Shown: positions 9,830-22,727, numbered from the stretch's first letter. The stretch: 64,000 bases of DNA from Acheta domesticus (GCA_031308135.1 JAHLJT010000631.1:441501-505500); one strand, 5' to 3'. Notes: generated by a model not told the origin, from the letters alone. Numbers and translations are program-made.

Positions 9830-12400
9830 TCAGTAAGATATTCATTACAACAAGCTTTATTATTTTTCTGAATAATTTTGTTACTGTAATTCATTTTTTA
9901 TGAAGAGAAAGATGGAATAAACTATTTATTTATAGTATGCATTTATAGAAGAAAGCTCTAAGCATTGCATCTGAACTGTCATGTTGACTCTATTTGGGAA
10001 AACAAATTTAATGTGATGATTAGCCTGGTATAGTTTCAGGTAAGATATTAACCTGATGGTTCTGTTGCACGAAGCAGATGCATGATTGATGTTACAATAA
10101 CTTTTCATTCCCCAGCTAACACAACGTGCCTGGACTATCACTTCTTAATCTTTTCTTGAAGCAAGTTTGTTGACACAATTTTTTATGAAATGTTTTTCTT
10201 TAATCACCAACACAAATTGATTTTGTGATATTCAAAACATAGTTTTTTGTCTTCAGACATTATTATTATTATTATAATTTGTAGTTTTCACACAAGTACT
10301 TGTCTTGTATATCTAAACGTATATGTAATTGGTCTTTTTAATTTTGTTTCAGTGTTTTGTAGCCCATTTGTAACTTTTGTAATTATTTTATTGGTAGAAT
10401 TTCTGACATTACTTGTAGCCTAATACTGGTTTTGGGCAAGTGGCACCATATCTCTCTCCCTGAATCCCACATACATTTTGAGTTTCTTTGACACAATAAT
10501 TTTAATACTGAAAATAACCATAGTCTTGCCATGATTTTTTTCACAGCATTTAATTGGTGTTATAAATACACAATATTTTAATCTTCTAGTGCTTTGCTAC
10601 CTGTTGGGAATTATTGGGCATGCATTAACTGAAATGGAAACTGGAATATAATATAATTTTCATTTGAATTACGTAACAAGTCAATGAGAGAGTTTATTGT
10701 ATAATTACTGCATGTTCAGGGAGTAGTTAATAGTAATGTAGTCACAATAACAAAGTAGATTCAATATTATTCTGAAACTTTGTATGTACTGTGCCATTTA
10801 TACTGATTGTGTACATTACTGTTTAAATAAATATTATAAAAATCAAAAAGTAATATATTTATTACCATATTCCCAATCTTATGTATCCCATCCCACTGAA
10901 ATGGAGAAGAAATAGGTAAAAGAGAAAAGTAGCCTCTGTCTGTCTAGTAACAACAGACAAGTAGCCTTACTCATCCTCATTATGATCTTCTTGTCATTTA
11001 AAAAATAATTTACTTATAAAAGATAATGAACAATAAAACAGATAAATTAAATGGATGCTTTTGCAATATTGACATCCCTAGGCTGTTAGGAGCAATTCAT
11101 TAGATCACCTAAAAATTACCATATATATCAATTTAATTCACTGAAATAATTGAGGTATTTATTTTTGTTCAATAAAAATCATCATTAACAGCTGAAAACG
11201 TGAAAGAATTGTTAATACTATCATCTCCAAAGTATTATTAATACAGAAGTCTGACTACAGTTTACTTTAAGGTTGTATTTTTCATTTGCACTCGACACTT
11301 TTTGACACCTCATACGCTCACAGTTGTTGACAATGATAATTCAAAATTATCTTAGTAATTGTTCACTGAGTTAATGTACGTTTGTAGATTAAAATCTTTC
11401 TATTATTGTACCATTAAACGAAAGAATATTACTGTACAGTGAACAGTCTCATCCGCGCGAAATGTGTATGACAACAAACAAAACAAAAGCGAGAGAGCTG
11501 ATCGGAATGTTAGTTTCATAAGTTGGCTACGCTGACAGGAAATCTGTCAAGCTGCCGTGATGCGAATTTAGTGCGGCCTAGTACGCGACCCTACACCTGC
11601 AGGTGGCTGTGCTTTACCAGAGCGCCGGCGAGGGACTACATAAGTTGCGGCAATAATATTCCGACTTCCGTATTTTCGCATTTGCTCTCATTTCTGGAAA
11701 TGTCAACACCATCAGAAAACAACCACCATTCACTAAATATTTTAAACTAAGGAATTGGCCGGTTTTTTAAGGACAACCACACAGAAGCAGCAAATAACAC
11801 AAAATGACTTGCGTTCAGATCTTAACCTCACTGAAAGTTCTCTTCAATGACTACCACTGCTCTAGTCAAATAGGATAAAAGTGAAATGACGATACAATTT
11901 CTTTTTAATAATATTTCACGTAAAAATTACTACTAATAAAATAAAATTAAAACTGAGAAGCTTAATAAAATATTAAATGCAATTTTAATATACACACTGG
12001 AACGAAACATTTACTGCAACAATTCTCATCGATTAATGAAGTGACAATACTTGATTTGTAAGCGTCTCTGTGATTGGCCAAGAACCTGTATCATAATGAA
12101 ATCTGTATCGAAATGACCATCATTATGCAACTGGTTGCAGCCATCCAAAGACAGCGTTATACAATGGGAGAAGAAAAAATATTTTTAATGGACTCTCGAA
12201 CATTTTAATGGCCGTTGCTATGGACGCGCTCTTAAAACGTTGTTTAGATAGATAGTCGCTGAGGGGCTAAGTGCGTGTTTACCCACGTAAATAACAAAAA
12301 AAAGAAGAAATATTGTATTTACATGTCTAAGCTCACAATAGCCTACATTAATAATACATGCAATTCAGTTCTCAGAACTCCTGTTCTATTCACGGATAAT
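9830..12400. other. 3' flank of the transposase pseudogene and intergenic DNA
   Basis: AT-rich. AATAAA words near 10825 could end the transposase transcript. A GC-richer patch at 11440-11740 holds only a short unrecognised ORF. No inverted-repeat end of the transposon was found. Confidence 0.3.
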
Positions 12401-12409
12401 TTTCAACAT

Positions 12410-12530
12410 AATCCCCATACCCAAGCCCCATAAAATCATAACCATACAGAAAGCATCACACTTATCGGTCTCCTCCCATCTGTACCAAAGATTCTAAAAA
12501 AACAATACTAAAAAGATTTAATCCTTCGTT
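12410..12530 (+). mobile_element. LINE reverse-transcriptase fragment
   Basis: A decayed frame reads close to NHNHTESITLIGLLPSVPKI, matching the conserved LINE motif SYRPISLLPSVPKILE. Stops and shifts are present; only about 120 bp is recognisable. Confidence 0.55.
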
Positions 12531-12829
12531 AGACGCGCAAGCGAGGCACGTTGCATTTTAAGAACTCAATATTTCGCTGAGTCGTAGGTATAAGATTATG
12601 AGATCTGGTCCTGAGATTATGATCCTGAGTTGAATGATTCTGCATGCGGTGTTGATTACGATTTTTTAATCGCTTTTGATAATTTTGTTTGGTTTACTAC
12701 TATGCGAAGATAGACACAAAATATTCTATTGAAAGTTGTGATCATTAAAAACCTATCGTCATAAAAAAGTCAATAAAATAACTACCAAATATTTGTTAGA
12801 GTAAAGAATCAGCTGGAGGTGCACTGCGA

Positions 12830-13074
12830 GAGTGAAACGATAAGCAAGCATTGCTGACAAGTGGCCCGGGCGGTGTCCGCTATCGGAAGGTCAAAGTCGA
12901 ACTGCCGCAGCAGGAGCAGCGCCCGGGAGCTTCACTGACAGCACTCAGCAGAGAGAACGACGCGACGCCACGTGGCAGTCGGAGCCGGTCTCGGTGCCGC
13001 ACGGCGACTTCACCTCAATTCGGCTGCGATCACGCAGCGAGATCGTGAGACAGTTACAGAACGTACAGTGCAAG
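12830..13074 (+). other. candidate untranslated first exon / CpG-rich promoter region of mARC copy 1
   Basis: A GC- and CpG-rich patch in AT-rich surroundings ends at a consensus donor, CAAG|GTAAGA (GT at 13075). No long frame is shared with the coding exons. It lies 1.3 kb before the first coding exon, which opens with an acceptor, so an upstream non-coding exon is expected. The transcription start was not located. Confidence 0.4.
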
Positions 13075-14166
13075 GTAAGATTTCTATATTATTTCCAAGA
13101 GACAGATTTCACTGTTTTGCAGATCAAGGGACGCATTGATAAATACTATGAAGGAAAGTAAAGTGTTTTGTTTGTTATTGTGAATATTGCATTTGAAACC
13201 TGACTCGCATATAGAAAGCCGAAACGTGGGTAGTGTGAAAATACCATGTTACCGCCACTGTATTTCGATTCTTTCATTCGACTCTTATGCCGAAATAGAG
13301 CGAATTTCAGCCTTGAACTTGTTTTCCCTGGGTATTTCAATTCACTCATTTGCTGTGTGTTTGTAACAGTTTTAAAGGCAACTATGTCTGCTGTTCGTTA
13401 TAAATATAGTATTAAAGAAGGAATGAAATTAATGCCGCAAATTACTAAATGCTACGAAATGTTTTACGTGTGAAACGTCATACCAATGAGATTGTAGTTG
13501 TTTTTATTTTCCGTTTTATATTTTGTATTTAAGGAGAGGGAAGCTCAAGAATCATCTTTTCCGAATGTTATTGAAATATTATGAATGCGATGAAATGTAA
13601 ATTTTTATAACCTGAGCAGGCAATGAGTTTAACTGTTTTCTTTTACCAACAGTAGGTTACGTATTACTCGTTCATTATTTGTGTCGTCAGTCTATTAGTT
13701 AAAGAGCGGAAAACATTTTATTCTGACTACTTCGTTAGATTCTTATTTAAGTTATTAGATTTGCCACGATGAACCATAGTCTTTCAAACATGGGGCACGC
13801 TCTATTACATCACAATGATTACGCATTGAGATACAAATTGTGTGGAACATTCGAAGGATGAAAATAAAAAACAATATGGCATTTATTTCGGAATATGTAT
13901 TAAGTAATGAAACGTTTTTTTAAGTAAAGGTGAAAGCCATGTGTTCTGTTTGGAAGTCGTATGAAACCAAATTGAAAGTATCCTTCGCCTGTCTGCGTCA
14001 CGGGAAGGCTAGACCTGTTTGTACTTCTTTTAGCGCGCCATAAAAATGGCATAAAGTGATCAAAAACTACAAATAAAAAAAAAACGAGTGAATCATGTCA
14101 CTTATGAGTCAGATTCTCTCGTTCACTAATTGAAATTTTCGTAATAAGTGGTCGATAAATGTATTG

Positions 14167-14174
14167 TATAAATA
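14167..14174 (+). promoter_or_regulatory. possible alternative TATA box (TATAAATA)
   Basis: A TATAAATA lies about 200 bp before the first mARC coding exon. A transcript starting about 30 nt downstream and not spliced at 14367 would include an in-frame upstream ATG at 14338, adding 12 residues before Met1. No expression evidence. Confidence 0.25.
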
Positions 14175-14373
14175 GACTTGTCCTGATCATTGTCTGTATC
14201 AAATATTGTGTCTTATATCAAAGTTTCTAATTTTTCCATTTGGTCGGTTGTTGTTCATGTTCTGTCATTGTTTCATTTGAGTGTCATTCGGCAGTGGAAT
14301 AGAACTGCAAGTTTGATTCTCACGAGGTACTACAAATATGTGGATTGTTTATTATCGTATATTACAGGAAAAG

Positions 14374-14639
14374 ATGTTGGGCGACAACGCTCGTGTCAAT
14401 ACAACTGTCGTCGTATCGACGGCGGCAGCGCTCGTAGCGGCCGCTGTTGTAACCACATGGTGGCACAGGAGGCGGCGCGAGAGCGGGCGAATGCCCACCA
14501 AGTGGCGCCGTGTGGGAGAACTGGCGGAACTACGAATTTACCCTCTGAAGTCGGGAGCGGCTTTGACTTTGAAAGAAGGCGAATGCACAGACACTGGTGT
14601 TCGCACTATTGGCGACGAAGCAGTGAAACTAAGAGACAG
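14374..14639 (+). CDS. mARC copy 1, exon 1 (anchor and MOSC_N start)
   Basis: The acceptor AG at 14366-14367 leaves GAAAAG before the ATG. The exon codes Met1 to Asp88 and two bases of Arg89, ending at donor AG|GTACGC. It carries the Ala/Val-rich anchor, the RRRR stop-transfer cluster and YPLKSG, whose Lys and Ser touch the cofactor in known mARC structures. In-frame ATG 14338 is an alternative start only if the acceptor is skipped. Confidence 0.85.
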
Positions 14640-15441
14640 GTACGCATAGGTGGGAATATGTGTTACATCGCAAATCATGATGCAGCCTTTGAATCTAGTC
14701 GTGAATTAAACTTGCGTTTTCTCGATATCGAGAATCTCAACCTTCTTTACCAAAATCGTCACAGTGTACGCGAAAATTCTGCAGCGATGATTGACATGAA
14801 CCTGGTGTTTTTACCAAAATACCATTTTACCGATTTATCTACGAAAGTAGAGATCTTATCGTGAATAAGATATCCATTTTCTGCTGTAATGTGCATGTTT
14901 GCACAGTCATGGCCTTCGTAAACATAACGATAACCTTACACAGGCAGGCATGCCTGCGCCACGTGACGAACGTATACGTTTTATTGCAATTCAAAGAAAA
15001 AACAACAAATGGCAGATTAACATTTATTCCATTAATTTTATGATTTTATTAAAATTTAATGTTAATACAGTAAACTGATAAAAAATAGCAAGCTACAACA
15101 AATCTGGGGTCACTAACTTTAATTAAAACAAAAATTGGTTTAGAAGACAACTCAAAATGCTTTCGAAACGAAGATCCTGAGTGTTTTAAATACAAAGATT
15201 ACCATCAGCTTTTCTTTAGCGCATAGTATAGATATTCCTTATTGCATTGGTAATAGAACTGCAAAACTTGTTTTTGTGAAGGGTTCTAAATTATTTGAAG
15301 TGTTGAGACTCATTGCTCTGGTCAAATTTTGGCGTTTACATGGTGACCTTTTAAAACATTTGGAAGTACTGTTTGAGTTTATCACTTACAAATTATTTTG
15401 GAACATTTTAATCATGTTGTACTTAACACGTCATGTTTCAG

Positions 15442-15619
15442 ATTTTTCATTGTAATAAGTGAAGCTGGTGCCATGAGAACATGTCGGCAGCATCCAAAGT
15501 TGTTTTTTTATTAAAGTTTCTTCCGGAGAAGCAGGAACTGTGGTTTTCAGTGCTCCGGACATGAAAGACTTGATTGTTCGCATTCCTTTAGGATCTCCAG
15601 AGAGAAAAAATTCTGTTGA
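15442..15619 (+). pseudogene. mARC copy 1, exon 2 with +1 frameshift in a T7 run
   Basis: Read from the acceptor at 15440-15441, the frame gives RFFIVISEAGAMRTCRQHPK, then hits TAA just after GTTGTTTTTTTATT (T7 at about 15503-15509). Dropping one T restores KLFFIKVSSGEAGTVVFSAP to the donor GA|GTAAGT, and then the phase matches exon 3. The residues after the shift still look like mARC, so the event is recent or an error. Confidence 0.85.
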
Positions 15620-15808
15620 GTAAGTAGACAAGTAACCCTGATGGTATAATACAGAGCGACTATTTCGTAAATGTGTCGGTCGCGCCAGGATTTGGCCTCA
15701 ACGAACGAGCCGGGAAGTGGAGACAGAGCAGTCGGTAGAATCGCCGGAGAAGGAAGGCTTTTCGCTACCGGAAAGTTTAATTTGTACACATGTCACAGTA
15801 GATGCTGA

Positions 15809-16578
15809 CAGTGTGGTAGCGTCAGGGGACGCTAAGATGCTGAGCATCCCCACGTCAAATATAAATCAAAGAATCCTAAATATTGTATCGATAAACGTCG
15901 AAGTGGTCCGTTGAGCGAAGCACGTTTTGTATTAATTTCAAAAGTGATTTCCTGTGATTGAATTCGGCGCGTTGGTACAATCTGATCTTTGATTGCTTGG
16001 ACGCTAAAATGCTTCTAGATCTGCCAAGAGATTGCGAAGGGCAATGACGCAAGCGCAGACGGCGAGGTTACCCTCTCCCCATCTCGCCCCTCTCCGAAAG
16101 ATTCACGACATTCACGAGTTTCTTATGCTAGCGTACGACTGAGGCGTATGAGCAAGAGGCGTGTGAGCAAGTTGCTCGTTTATGCACGAGAGCGCAGCAC
16201 ACATGACACTGCCAGTGAAATATTTTTCTTTCTCACTTGAGATTATCTCCTTGGTCATGGGCACAAACAGGAGAGATAGTGCTTGCCTACTAAATCTTAA
16301 TTAATATCTAAGAAGATGAATTCTTTCTAAAATACATTAAATATTATTTTGGTCTGAACTGTATAAATTCACAAGTGATCTTATTGCCAATCGGGCATGA
16401 GAATTAAAGCTAAGCCATTGCATAATTTACTTTCAAGAACTCTCCTGGCATACATCTGTTGAAGTATTGTAACATTTGTTTTAATAACATAGATTCTAGA
16501 GAACATTAAATATCATGATGTATTCAGTTGGCGTTATTGTTGAGCATCCCCAAACGTGCGAGTCACTCTACGCCACTG
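15809..16578. mobile_element. hAT-like non-autonomous element, copy 1 (770 bp)
   Basis: Ends are CAGTGTGGTAGCG and CTCTACGCCACTG, imperfect inverted repeats of the hAT CAGTGGCG type. Flanks GATGCTGA / GATGCGGG agree at 6 of 8 bases, consistent with an 8-bp duplication. It lies in intron 2 of mARC copy 1. A reverse-oriented relative is at 52590-55199. No transposase is visible. Confidence 0.6.
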
Positions 16579-16764
16579 GATGCGGGACTATTCATCGCGA
16601 TACTGATATATCCTTGACATCTAAATAAGTTCTGGTTCACTCGGTAAAGGATATTTTGTGGTATTGCAGAGATCTGTTCCCAGTGGCGTCTCCTGCTCAG
16701 TGAGCATGAGGATGCGATCAGTTTAACGTTTTATACAAGGTAGTCCAATTAGGGTATCCAATCG

Positions 16765-16804
16765 ACATCGTACTATATGGTTATGTATTCCATAGTACGA
16801 TGTA
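16765..16804. repeat. short hairpin
   Basis: ACATCGTACTAT and ATAGTACGATGT pair perfectly over 12 bp around a 15-nt spacer. Confidence 0.6.
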
Positions 16805-17340
16805 CAAAGTACCTACTGTACTTTCCTTAAGAATTACTAATTTTGCATTGCTTGCTCTGACAATAATAAACAAAATAATAATACACAAAAGTACGTTGGA
16901 ACATCAACAATATATCTAATTGTTTAATTAGAGATTAATTTCCCATTATCTTCTTGCGTACTTGAGAACTAAATAGAGTTTTTTAACACCTTGCATATAG
17001 GACATTGGGAGTTTTCACTCACCGTTTCCTGCCTCATGTAACTCATCCACTTCTGCAAACCATGTGCTCGCCATGTTGCATCTTTTGGCACGAAATTGTT
17101 GGATTCTAATTATCGCGTTTCAGTTTCGATTTTTTGCTGTAGAGGTACACGTTATACTCTATAATGCAGTTTCAAGAATAACTCAGCACTTTCGCAACAA
17201 CACAATACACAAAATACACGTGAAAAACTGGCTTCAAAGCAATATTACAAGTTGCGTAAGAGTTCCTTGTCAGTACTGATAACCTACGTCCCGTAAATCA
17301 CGTTCTGGACCAGGACTGTTGGCAAACATGCGTGCGTGTG

Positions 17341-17514
17341 TATACAGCGGTTTTCCTAACTTTGCCCCTGACAGGAATCAGCTGTTTCGCTGCCATCCAA
17401 TCGGAAGCTTACATGTAGCTACAGTGACGTCACGGTGACGTTTAAGCTCCCGATTGGATGAAAGCGTCAACAGCTGATTTTTGTCAAGGGCAAAGTTAAG
17501 AAAATCGCAGTATA
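17341..17514. mobile_element. 174-bp MITE, copy 1 (TA target, long inverted repeats)
   Basis: Both arms start TATACwGCGrTTTTC, run through TAACTTTGcCC, AATCAGCTGTT and CATCCAATCGG, and meet around TGACGTCACGGTGACGT. Arms of about 65 bp and TA flanks suggest a Tc1/mariner-mobilised MITE. A second copy of exactly the same length is at 54683-54856. Confidence 0.8.
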
Positions 17515-18224
17515 GTGTGGTCAAGAGGCGCCCCCCCCAACTCGCTGTGGAGTCACCCGTCTTTACCACGTGACCACTGGGATTCCCAGACCTTGTACTG
17601 AAAAAGGAGGAGGTACTAAAAGGAGGCGATAGTGAAGCATTTGGAGGGGGGATGCAGAAGCAGCCAATGAGAAGTCAAGCGATGCGACAGCCAGACGTCG
17701 CCCGAAACCTCGCATCTTGCACACGGCTCGTTGTGAGAGTTCAGTGACCTCGGTTACGCAGTGAAGCGGGGGGATGTTTCTCGGCCTATCACATCCACGG
17801 AGATGACAGACACCTACAGAAAGGCGCATGAAAAAAAATGAAATGACGGAACAGAGAGATATGGTTGAGGAATATATTTTAAAAACAAGTTGAACTTGAA
17901 GCAAGCCATGACTTTTCAATAAGACTGGAAAGCATGCCTTTTGGAGGGCGAGACCCTCAACCCGTCCCGTCCGCAGCGTTCGCAGGGCAGCTCAGCGCGC
18001 CGTTCCCGGGTGACTGAGGGCCCGCAGGCCGAGCACTGCTCTCCACGATCGCGGCACACCAATAAAATAGTCGCTCTATAGTTTATTATGGTACAATAGT
18101 ATATCGACGTTTGTAAAGAATATTGTATGGATGAGATATACGGTTAGTGTTGCAATTATTAGACCTGTTAAAAAAAAAGAATCTTAATACCTACCGATTT
18201 TTTTATTTTCTCGTTACTGTCTAT

Positions 18225-18880
18225 GCAGTATAGAGAAAGTATTGTAATGCTGCGGGAAAAACGGCGAATTGTCCACAGAAAAACTCTTGTTCCTATCTTA
18301 AATTACTTCCTCCAAAACCTTGTTTAATCAGAATCCATGTTTGGTGGAACCTTGATACCGAAAAGTCGATTAACGGCAAAACGTTTGCCTGTCTTTGAAC
18401 AGCGTTAGCGGCTGAACTGTAATTAGGATTTTGATCTCACAGATATCTCCCCTTGAATTTGAATGGATAATTTGACTTTTGGAGGTACTTTACATAAAGT
18501 CTCAACATTTTCAAGATTTTCACAAAAATGGCTCCAAATTTTTTCTTAAAATTTTTCTTCTGATACACTAAAAGACGCGTCTAGAAATGGCGTAGGTGTC
18601 AGTGACGTTGCACTCCAAAAAGTTTCAAAAACAGCACAAATTAATATCTTTTTTGCGCCTTCCTACAATACAATTACGGAGATATTTTTTTTCCTTCGCG
18701 AAATCTGTTCATTGAAAACAGAATCTTCACATAAAGTAGTGTTCAATTTTCGGAAAATATAAGCGGCTTTTGCAAAGTTTTACGCGAAACAAAGGCAATT
18801 TTTACATTTTAAACAATTATTCAACCATTATTATTTTTAGAAATAGTTCCGATTTTTTCTTAATTTTTGTGTAGCAAAGG
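18225..18880 (+). repeat. old copy of a dispersed inverted-repeat element family
   Basis: Starts with a version of TATAGGGAAAGTTATATAAT and GCTGCGGGGAAAA, then GGTACTTTACATAAAG and AAAATGGCTCCAAATTTTTT, all shared with 50590-51185 and with the reverse strand of the right half of 61730-63635. Diverged and without a clear right end. In intron 2 of mARC copy 1. Confidence 0.55.
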
Positions 18881-20208
18881 TCGGTAAAGAAATGGAGCTG
18901 GTCCCCTTTTCGGTGCAGTCTCTGGTAAGTTTGATGCGTTGCCAGTTCGCAAAATGGTAACATGGAGGTTATAAATTATTCGAGTTATTCTCATTGTTGC
19001 CGGTAGTGATGATAGTATGGTGTAGGTAATGTTTGAATAAAAGAAAATAGATTTAAGGTACGTAATAGATTTAACTTAGAACTAAAAACTGCACATATTT
19101 TACTTTAAGAAGTTTTGATCGCTGATTACGATATTAAGAAATTGGAAGATCACTTGGGTATCATTAATGCAAACTTATGTGAAATTATTCTCCCATTTAC
19201 GTAGAATTTGCATCAAATATTGTAAAAATTAAATTTATTCATGTTTGTTTCATTATTAAAAGTAAGAAACAACCATTGTTCCTGACTGTTGAAATAAATG
19301 CAGATATGCACCACAGGCGCTTTCTTTGAATTGAACTTTTACAACTAAATTGATAAAGGGCAGAAATTGCAGTATTTTAGTATTACGTAAGTGTTTCCAA
19401 TAATGCGAAAACGTACGTGCTGTTTACGTGCAGTTATTACTGTAGAGGGGCCTGAGATTTTTCTCGTCATGAAGAATTGGAGATGGAAGGGCTGGAAGGA
19501 AAATTAAGTCTACAAATAGCAAATTCATTTACTCGTACAGTATCATTTATTTACTTTAACATATCACAATAATGTGATGGTATTATTTATTAACGTTGAT
19601 CGAGTTTCAATTCGAATTAGAAGATTTAATTTATCGATTCAACAACGCATATAAGTGATTATTTATATAGAAGGTATTGTATGATCAGCTAAGTGAAGCA
19701 GAATCAAATAGATTCACAGGAGTAACTATTCCTCTGGTCTTTTAACTCAATAATATTTTATTTCACACTGAGTCGCACTTCGAGGTTGAAAGCAGGCAGG
19801 AAAGTAGAATGAATTCCCCAACCGAGTGATTAACTTTTTCGGTTTGGTACCAAAACTTTTGTTCCAATACATGGCCACCATCAACGACTCTTATTATCGT
19901 AACAGCTATATTGACACTTGAAATAACTCGTGTAAACATTATTACCAAATGATGATACTTTTATATCTGTAACAAAATTATCATTATTTGCAATTATAAT
20001 TTGCAATGTTGTGAAGTTTTAGTATGTTGCTTTTACTGAACCCGATACGTATTGTAACAATTTATATCATTAAGTATTTTTGCAGAAATTCTCATTCTTT
20101 TTTAATGATTTCTTCAGATTTACGAGGCATTAATGTAATGCTTCTTTGGATTTCGCCGTTCAATAGCCGGAAGGTGCCAAATGTACTCTTATATTCTTAT
20201 TTATAAAG

Positions 20209-20410
20209 GATGTGGATGACTGAGAAGACAGAGTCTGTGGACTGCGGAGACGAGGCAGCAGAATGGATACGCAAGTACCTCGACCTCAAGGAAGACGACA
20301 AAGTGCGTCTAGGATACCACCAAGAGGATGTTATACCAAGACGAGACTGTAACAAGAAACCTTGGTCCATTTTCCGCAAACATTACAATCGGTTTATGCG
20401 CTATGATACG
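20209..20410 (+). CDS. mARC copy 1, exon 3
   Basis: 202 nt between acceptor AAAG and donor ACG|GTAAGT. Contains DCGDEAAEWIRKYLDL, matching DCGEAAAQWI of vertebrate mARC. Same length and phases as exon 3 of copy 2. Confidence 0.88.
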
Positions 20411-20457
20411 GTAAGTGCCCAAATAGTTTTCGCAAATCCGTAAGTCCAAAGAAGCAA

Positions 20458-22387
20458 TAGGGGAAGGTCGGTTTATATCGGACAGCGGGTGGTATCAGAC
20501 AAAAGTAGTTTAGGGCATTGGACACTGGTAGTAACAAGTTCCACATTGTCATTTATGTTCCTTGAAACGAATTTGCTTTGCAAATGCTATATTGGGTGAA
20601 TACATCGAGCAGTTTGGTTAGTGCGACATGTGTTACGTTTTTTCGTATGTTGTCCAGTATACGAAGATAACTTTGGAGCTTTCAAACTTCTCTTAGAGTA
20701 CGTTTATATATCTTCTACTGTGACTAGTATGTTTACTAAGATGTATTTTTTACGTTACAGCAGTACAATCTGTGTCTGTGTTGTATTCTTCTTAAGTTTG
20801 AGGGTTGTTCGGGTGGTATCGGACAGTTACTTCGTCTTCCCTTCATTTTTTCGTATTTTTTTCTGTGAAGGTTGATACGAGGTAATATTAAAATAGTAAT
20901 GTGAATTTTGTACGTATTTCAGGAAATTATGGGCAAAATTCGCGGGAAAGGGGAGCAAATAAAATGAAGATAGCAATTGAGAAAGACATTTTAAAAGAAA
21001 TGTCGATACGAGAGGCTAGCGCTAGGTATTCTATACCCAAGAGAACACTAGGCGTGCGGATAAAAATTCTGGCAAACGGAGGAGAGATACCAGCGAAGCC
21101 TAATGCAGATAATAAAAAAACACATTTAAAAGAACACTTGACAATAATCAAGAAGCTGCCTTACATAATTCAGTAAAAGCTTTGGATACTCAGCTCTAGC
21201 CGCTAAGTAAATCAGTTTTTAAAACTCTCTTACCAATTTGCACAAAAACTAAACATCAACCGTCACTTCAGGACGCAGATACAAGTTGGTTGGAAAAGAT
21301 TTTTATTGTGATTACATGAGACGGCACCCGGACCTAAGTTTGAGAACTGATGAATCCATAAGTCTGGGTTCAGTAAAAATTAAGTCAGTAGATTCTTTGA
21401 CAAGCTTGCTGAAGTTATGGACAAATACAAATTCAGCCTCTGTAAAATACTAATGTGAATTTTGTAGGCATGGGGGGACAAAAGGTGTGACACGTGTTCA
21501 CAACAATAAGGTGAAGGTCATGTCGGTGAAACGAATAAAAAAAACAATTTGGGAAGCTGACCTCTAGGGAAAAAAGGTAGAAACGTGACCATTCTTGAGG
21601 CCATAAATGTATCATGTGAACAGTTCATCCCTCCATTGTTTGTTTTTTCACACGTGAGAATTGACAATTATTTCACGAATAATGTTCCTTTAGGAAGTAC
21701 TTTTGATGGGCAAAAGAATGGATGGTTCACGAAGAAGGGATTTCTAAGATGGTAGCACAGTTTTATTGAACAAATAAATCACAATGCGAAAAATCCCACC
21801 TTGGTAAATGTGGATGGTCAGGCAACTCACACGGACCTTGATGTGATCCTTCATACCAAAGAACATTACATTCGCATGCTAAGCATACCCCCCAGAATAC
21901 TTTTCAAAACCCAATCCGCTAGAGAGGGACATCATTAAACCCTTCAAAAATGATAGGTGTGAACATATAAACTGAACATACAAGTTCAGTATTTATCACG
22001 AGACTCATGCAATGTTCGTTTGTTTTTTGTTTTTTTTGTTTTTGTTTTTTTCCAAGAACTGTTTTTTTCATGTAATCAAATACTTTTTTTTGTATTATGC
22101 AATGTAATTTTTGTCTCAATAAGGATAGTATCTTTGGTGAATAGCTGTGATAAAACCCCTTTAAAATTATTTTACGATTATTTATTTAGGTGACAGATAC
22201 AACCCCCTACTTTTAAGACATGTAAATTGTCAACGATTTTTCTATCCCCAAATAAATATATTATTTTACTTTCAATCCAAACAGCCTTGATAGAGAATAT
22301 GAGTAAGTGATTGAAGATTCATATTCTGTATTTCACGAATAATTTTAACTAATCATTTCTAAAGCTAAGGTAGCCGACATTCCCTTA
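20458..22387 (+). mobile_element. pogo/Tigger-like DNA transposon fossil (about 1.9 kb)
   Basis: Ends are TA-GGGGAAGGTCGGTTTATATC and the complement of AAGGGAATGTCGGCTACC, flanked by TA as expected for pogo elements. The transposase remnant is inside. The element fills most of intron 3 of mARC copy 1. Confidence 0.65.
20930..21960 (+). pseudogene. pogo-like transposase remnant
   Basis: The N terminus reads in pieces GKIRGKGEQIKMKIAIEKDI and SIREASARYSIPKRTLGVRI, a psq/CENP-B-type helix-turn-helix. A DDE_1-type core follows in broken frames: GRNVTILEAINVSCEQFIPP, FVFSHVRIDNYF, GQKNGWFTKKGF, LVNVDGQATHTDLDV (second catalytic Asp region) and HIRMLSIPP-like HYIRMLSIPPR. Several stops and frame changes show it is dead. 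Confidence 0.7.
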
Positions 22388-22515
22388 TGTAAAATGTCTC
22401 GTTCAGCATAAAGAACCAACGTACCTCGAGAAACGGCGAACTTTTGCCTAGCTAATGCATGAAAGCGTAAATACATTTTTAGTAAATCAAAATATATGTG
22501 AGCAATTGTTTACAG

Positions 22516-22727
22516 GGAGCTTTCTCAGACCTGGCACCTTTCATGCTCATCAACGAAGCGTCCGTGAGCGACCTGAACTCCCGCATCCCCTCCGGCAAGC
22601 GAGTGGCCCCCAGCTGGTTCCGCCCCAACTTCGTGGTGCGCGGCGCCAGCGCCCTCGAAGAGGACGAGTGGAACTACATCAAGATCGGAGACAACACCGT
22701 CTTCCAGAACTTCAAGCCCTGCTTGAG
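22516..22727 (+). CDS. mARC copy 1, exon 4 (MOSC core)
   Basis: 212 nt, GC-rich unlike the flanking introns. Contains FMLINEASVSDLNSRI, SWFRPNFVVRG and WNYIKIG, all cofactor-pocket segments of the MOSC domain. Ends PCLR with donor AG|GTAAGT. Confidence 0.9.

Noticed and set aside
12020..12160. CATAATG/CATTATG text as the right inverted repeat of the transposase element
   Set aside because: Similarity to the left hairpin repeat is too short and interrupted to call a terminal repeat.
14190..14864. 224-codon + strand ORF
   Set aside because: Overlaps mARC exon 1 in another frame and runs through the intron; composition is not protein-like.
17563..17919. 118-codon minus-strand ORF
   Set aside because: No recognisable motif; intronic and isolated.
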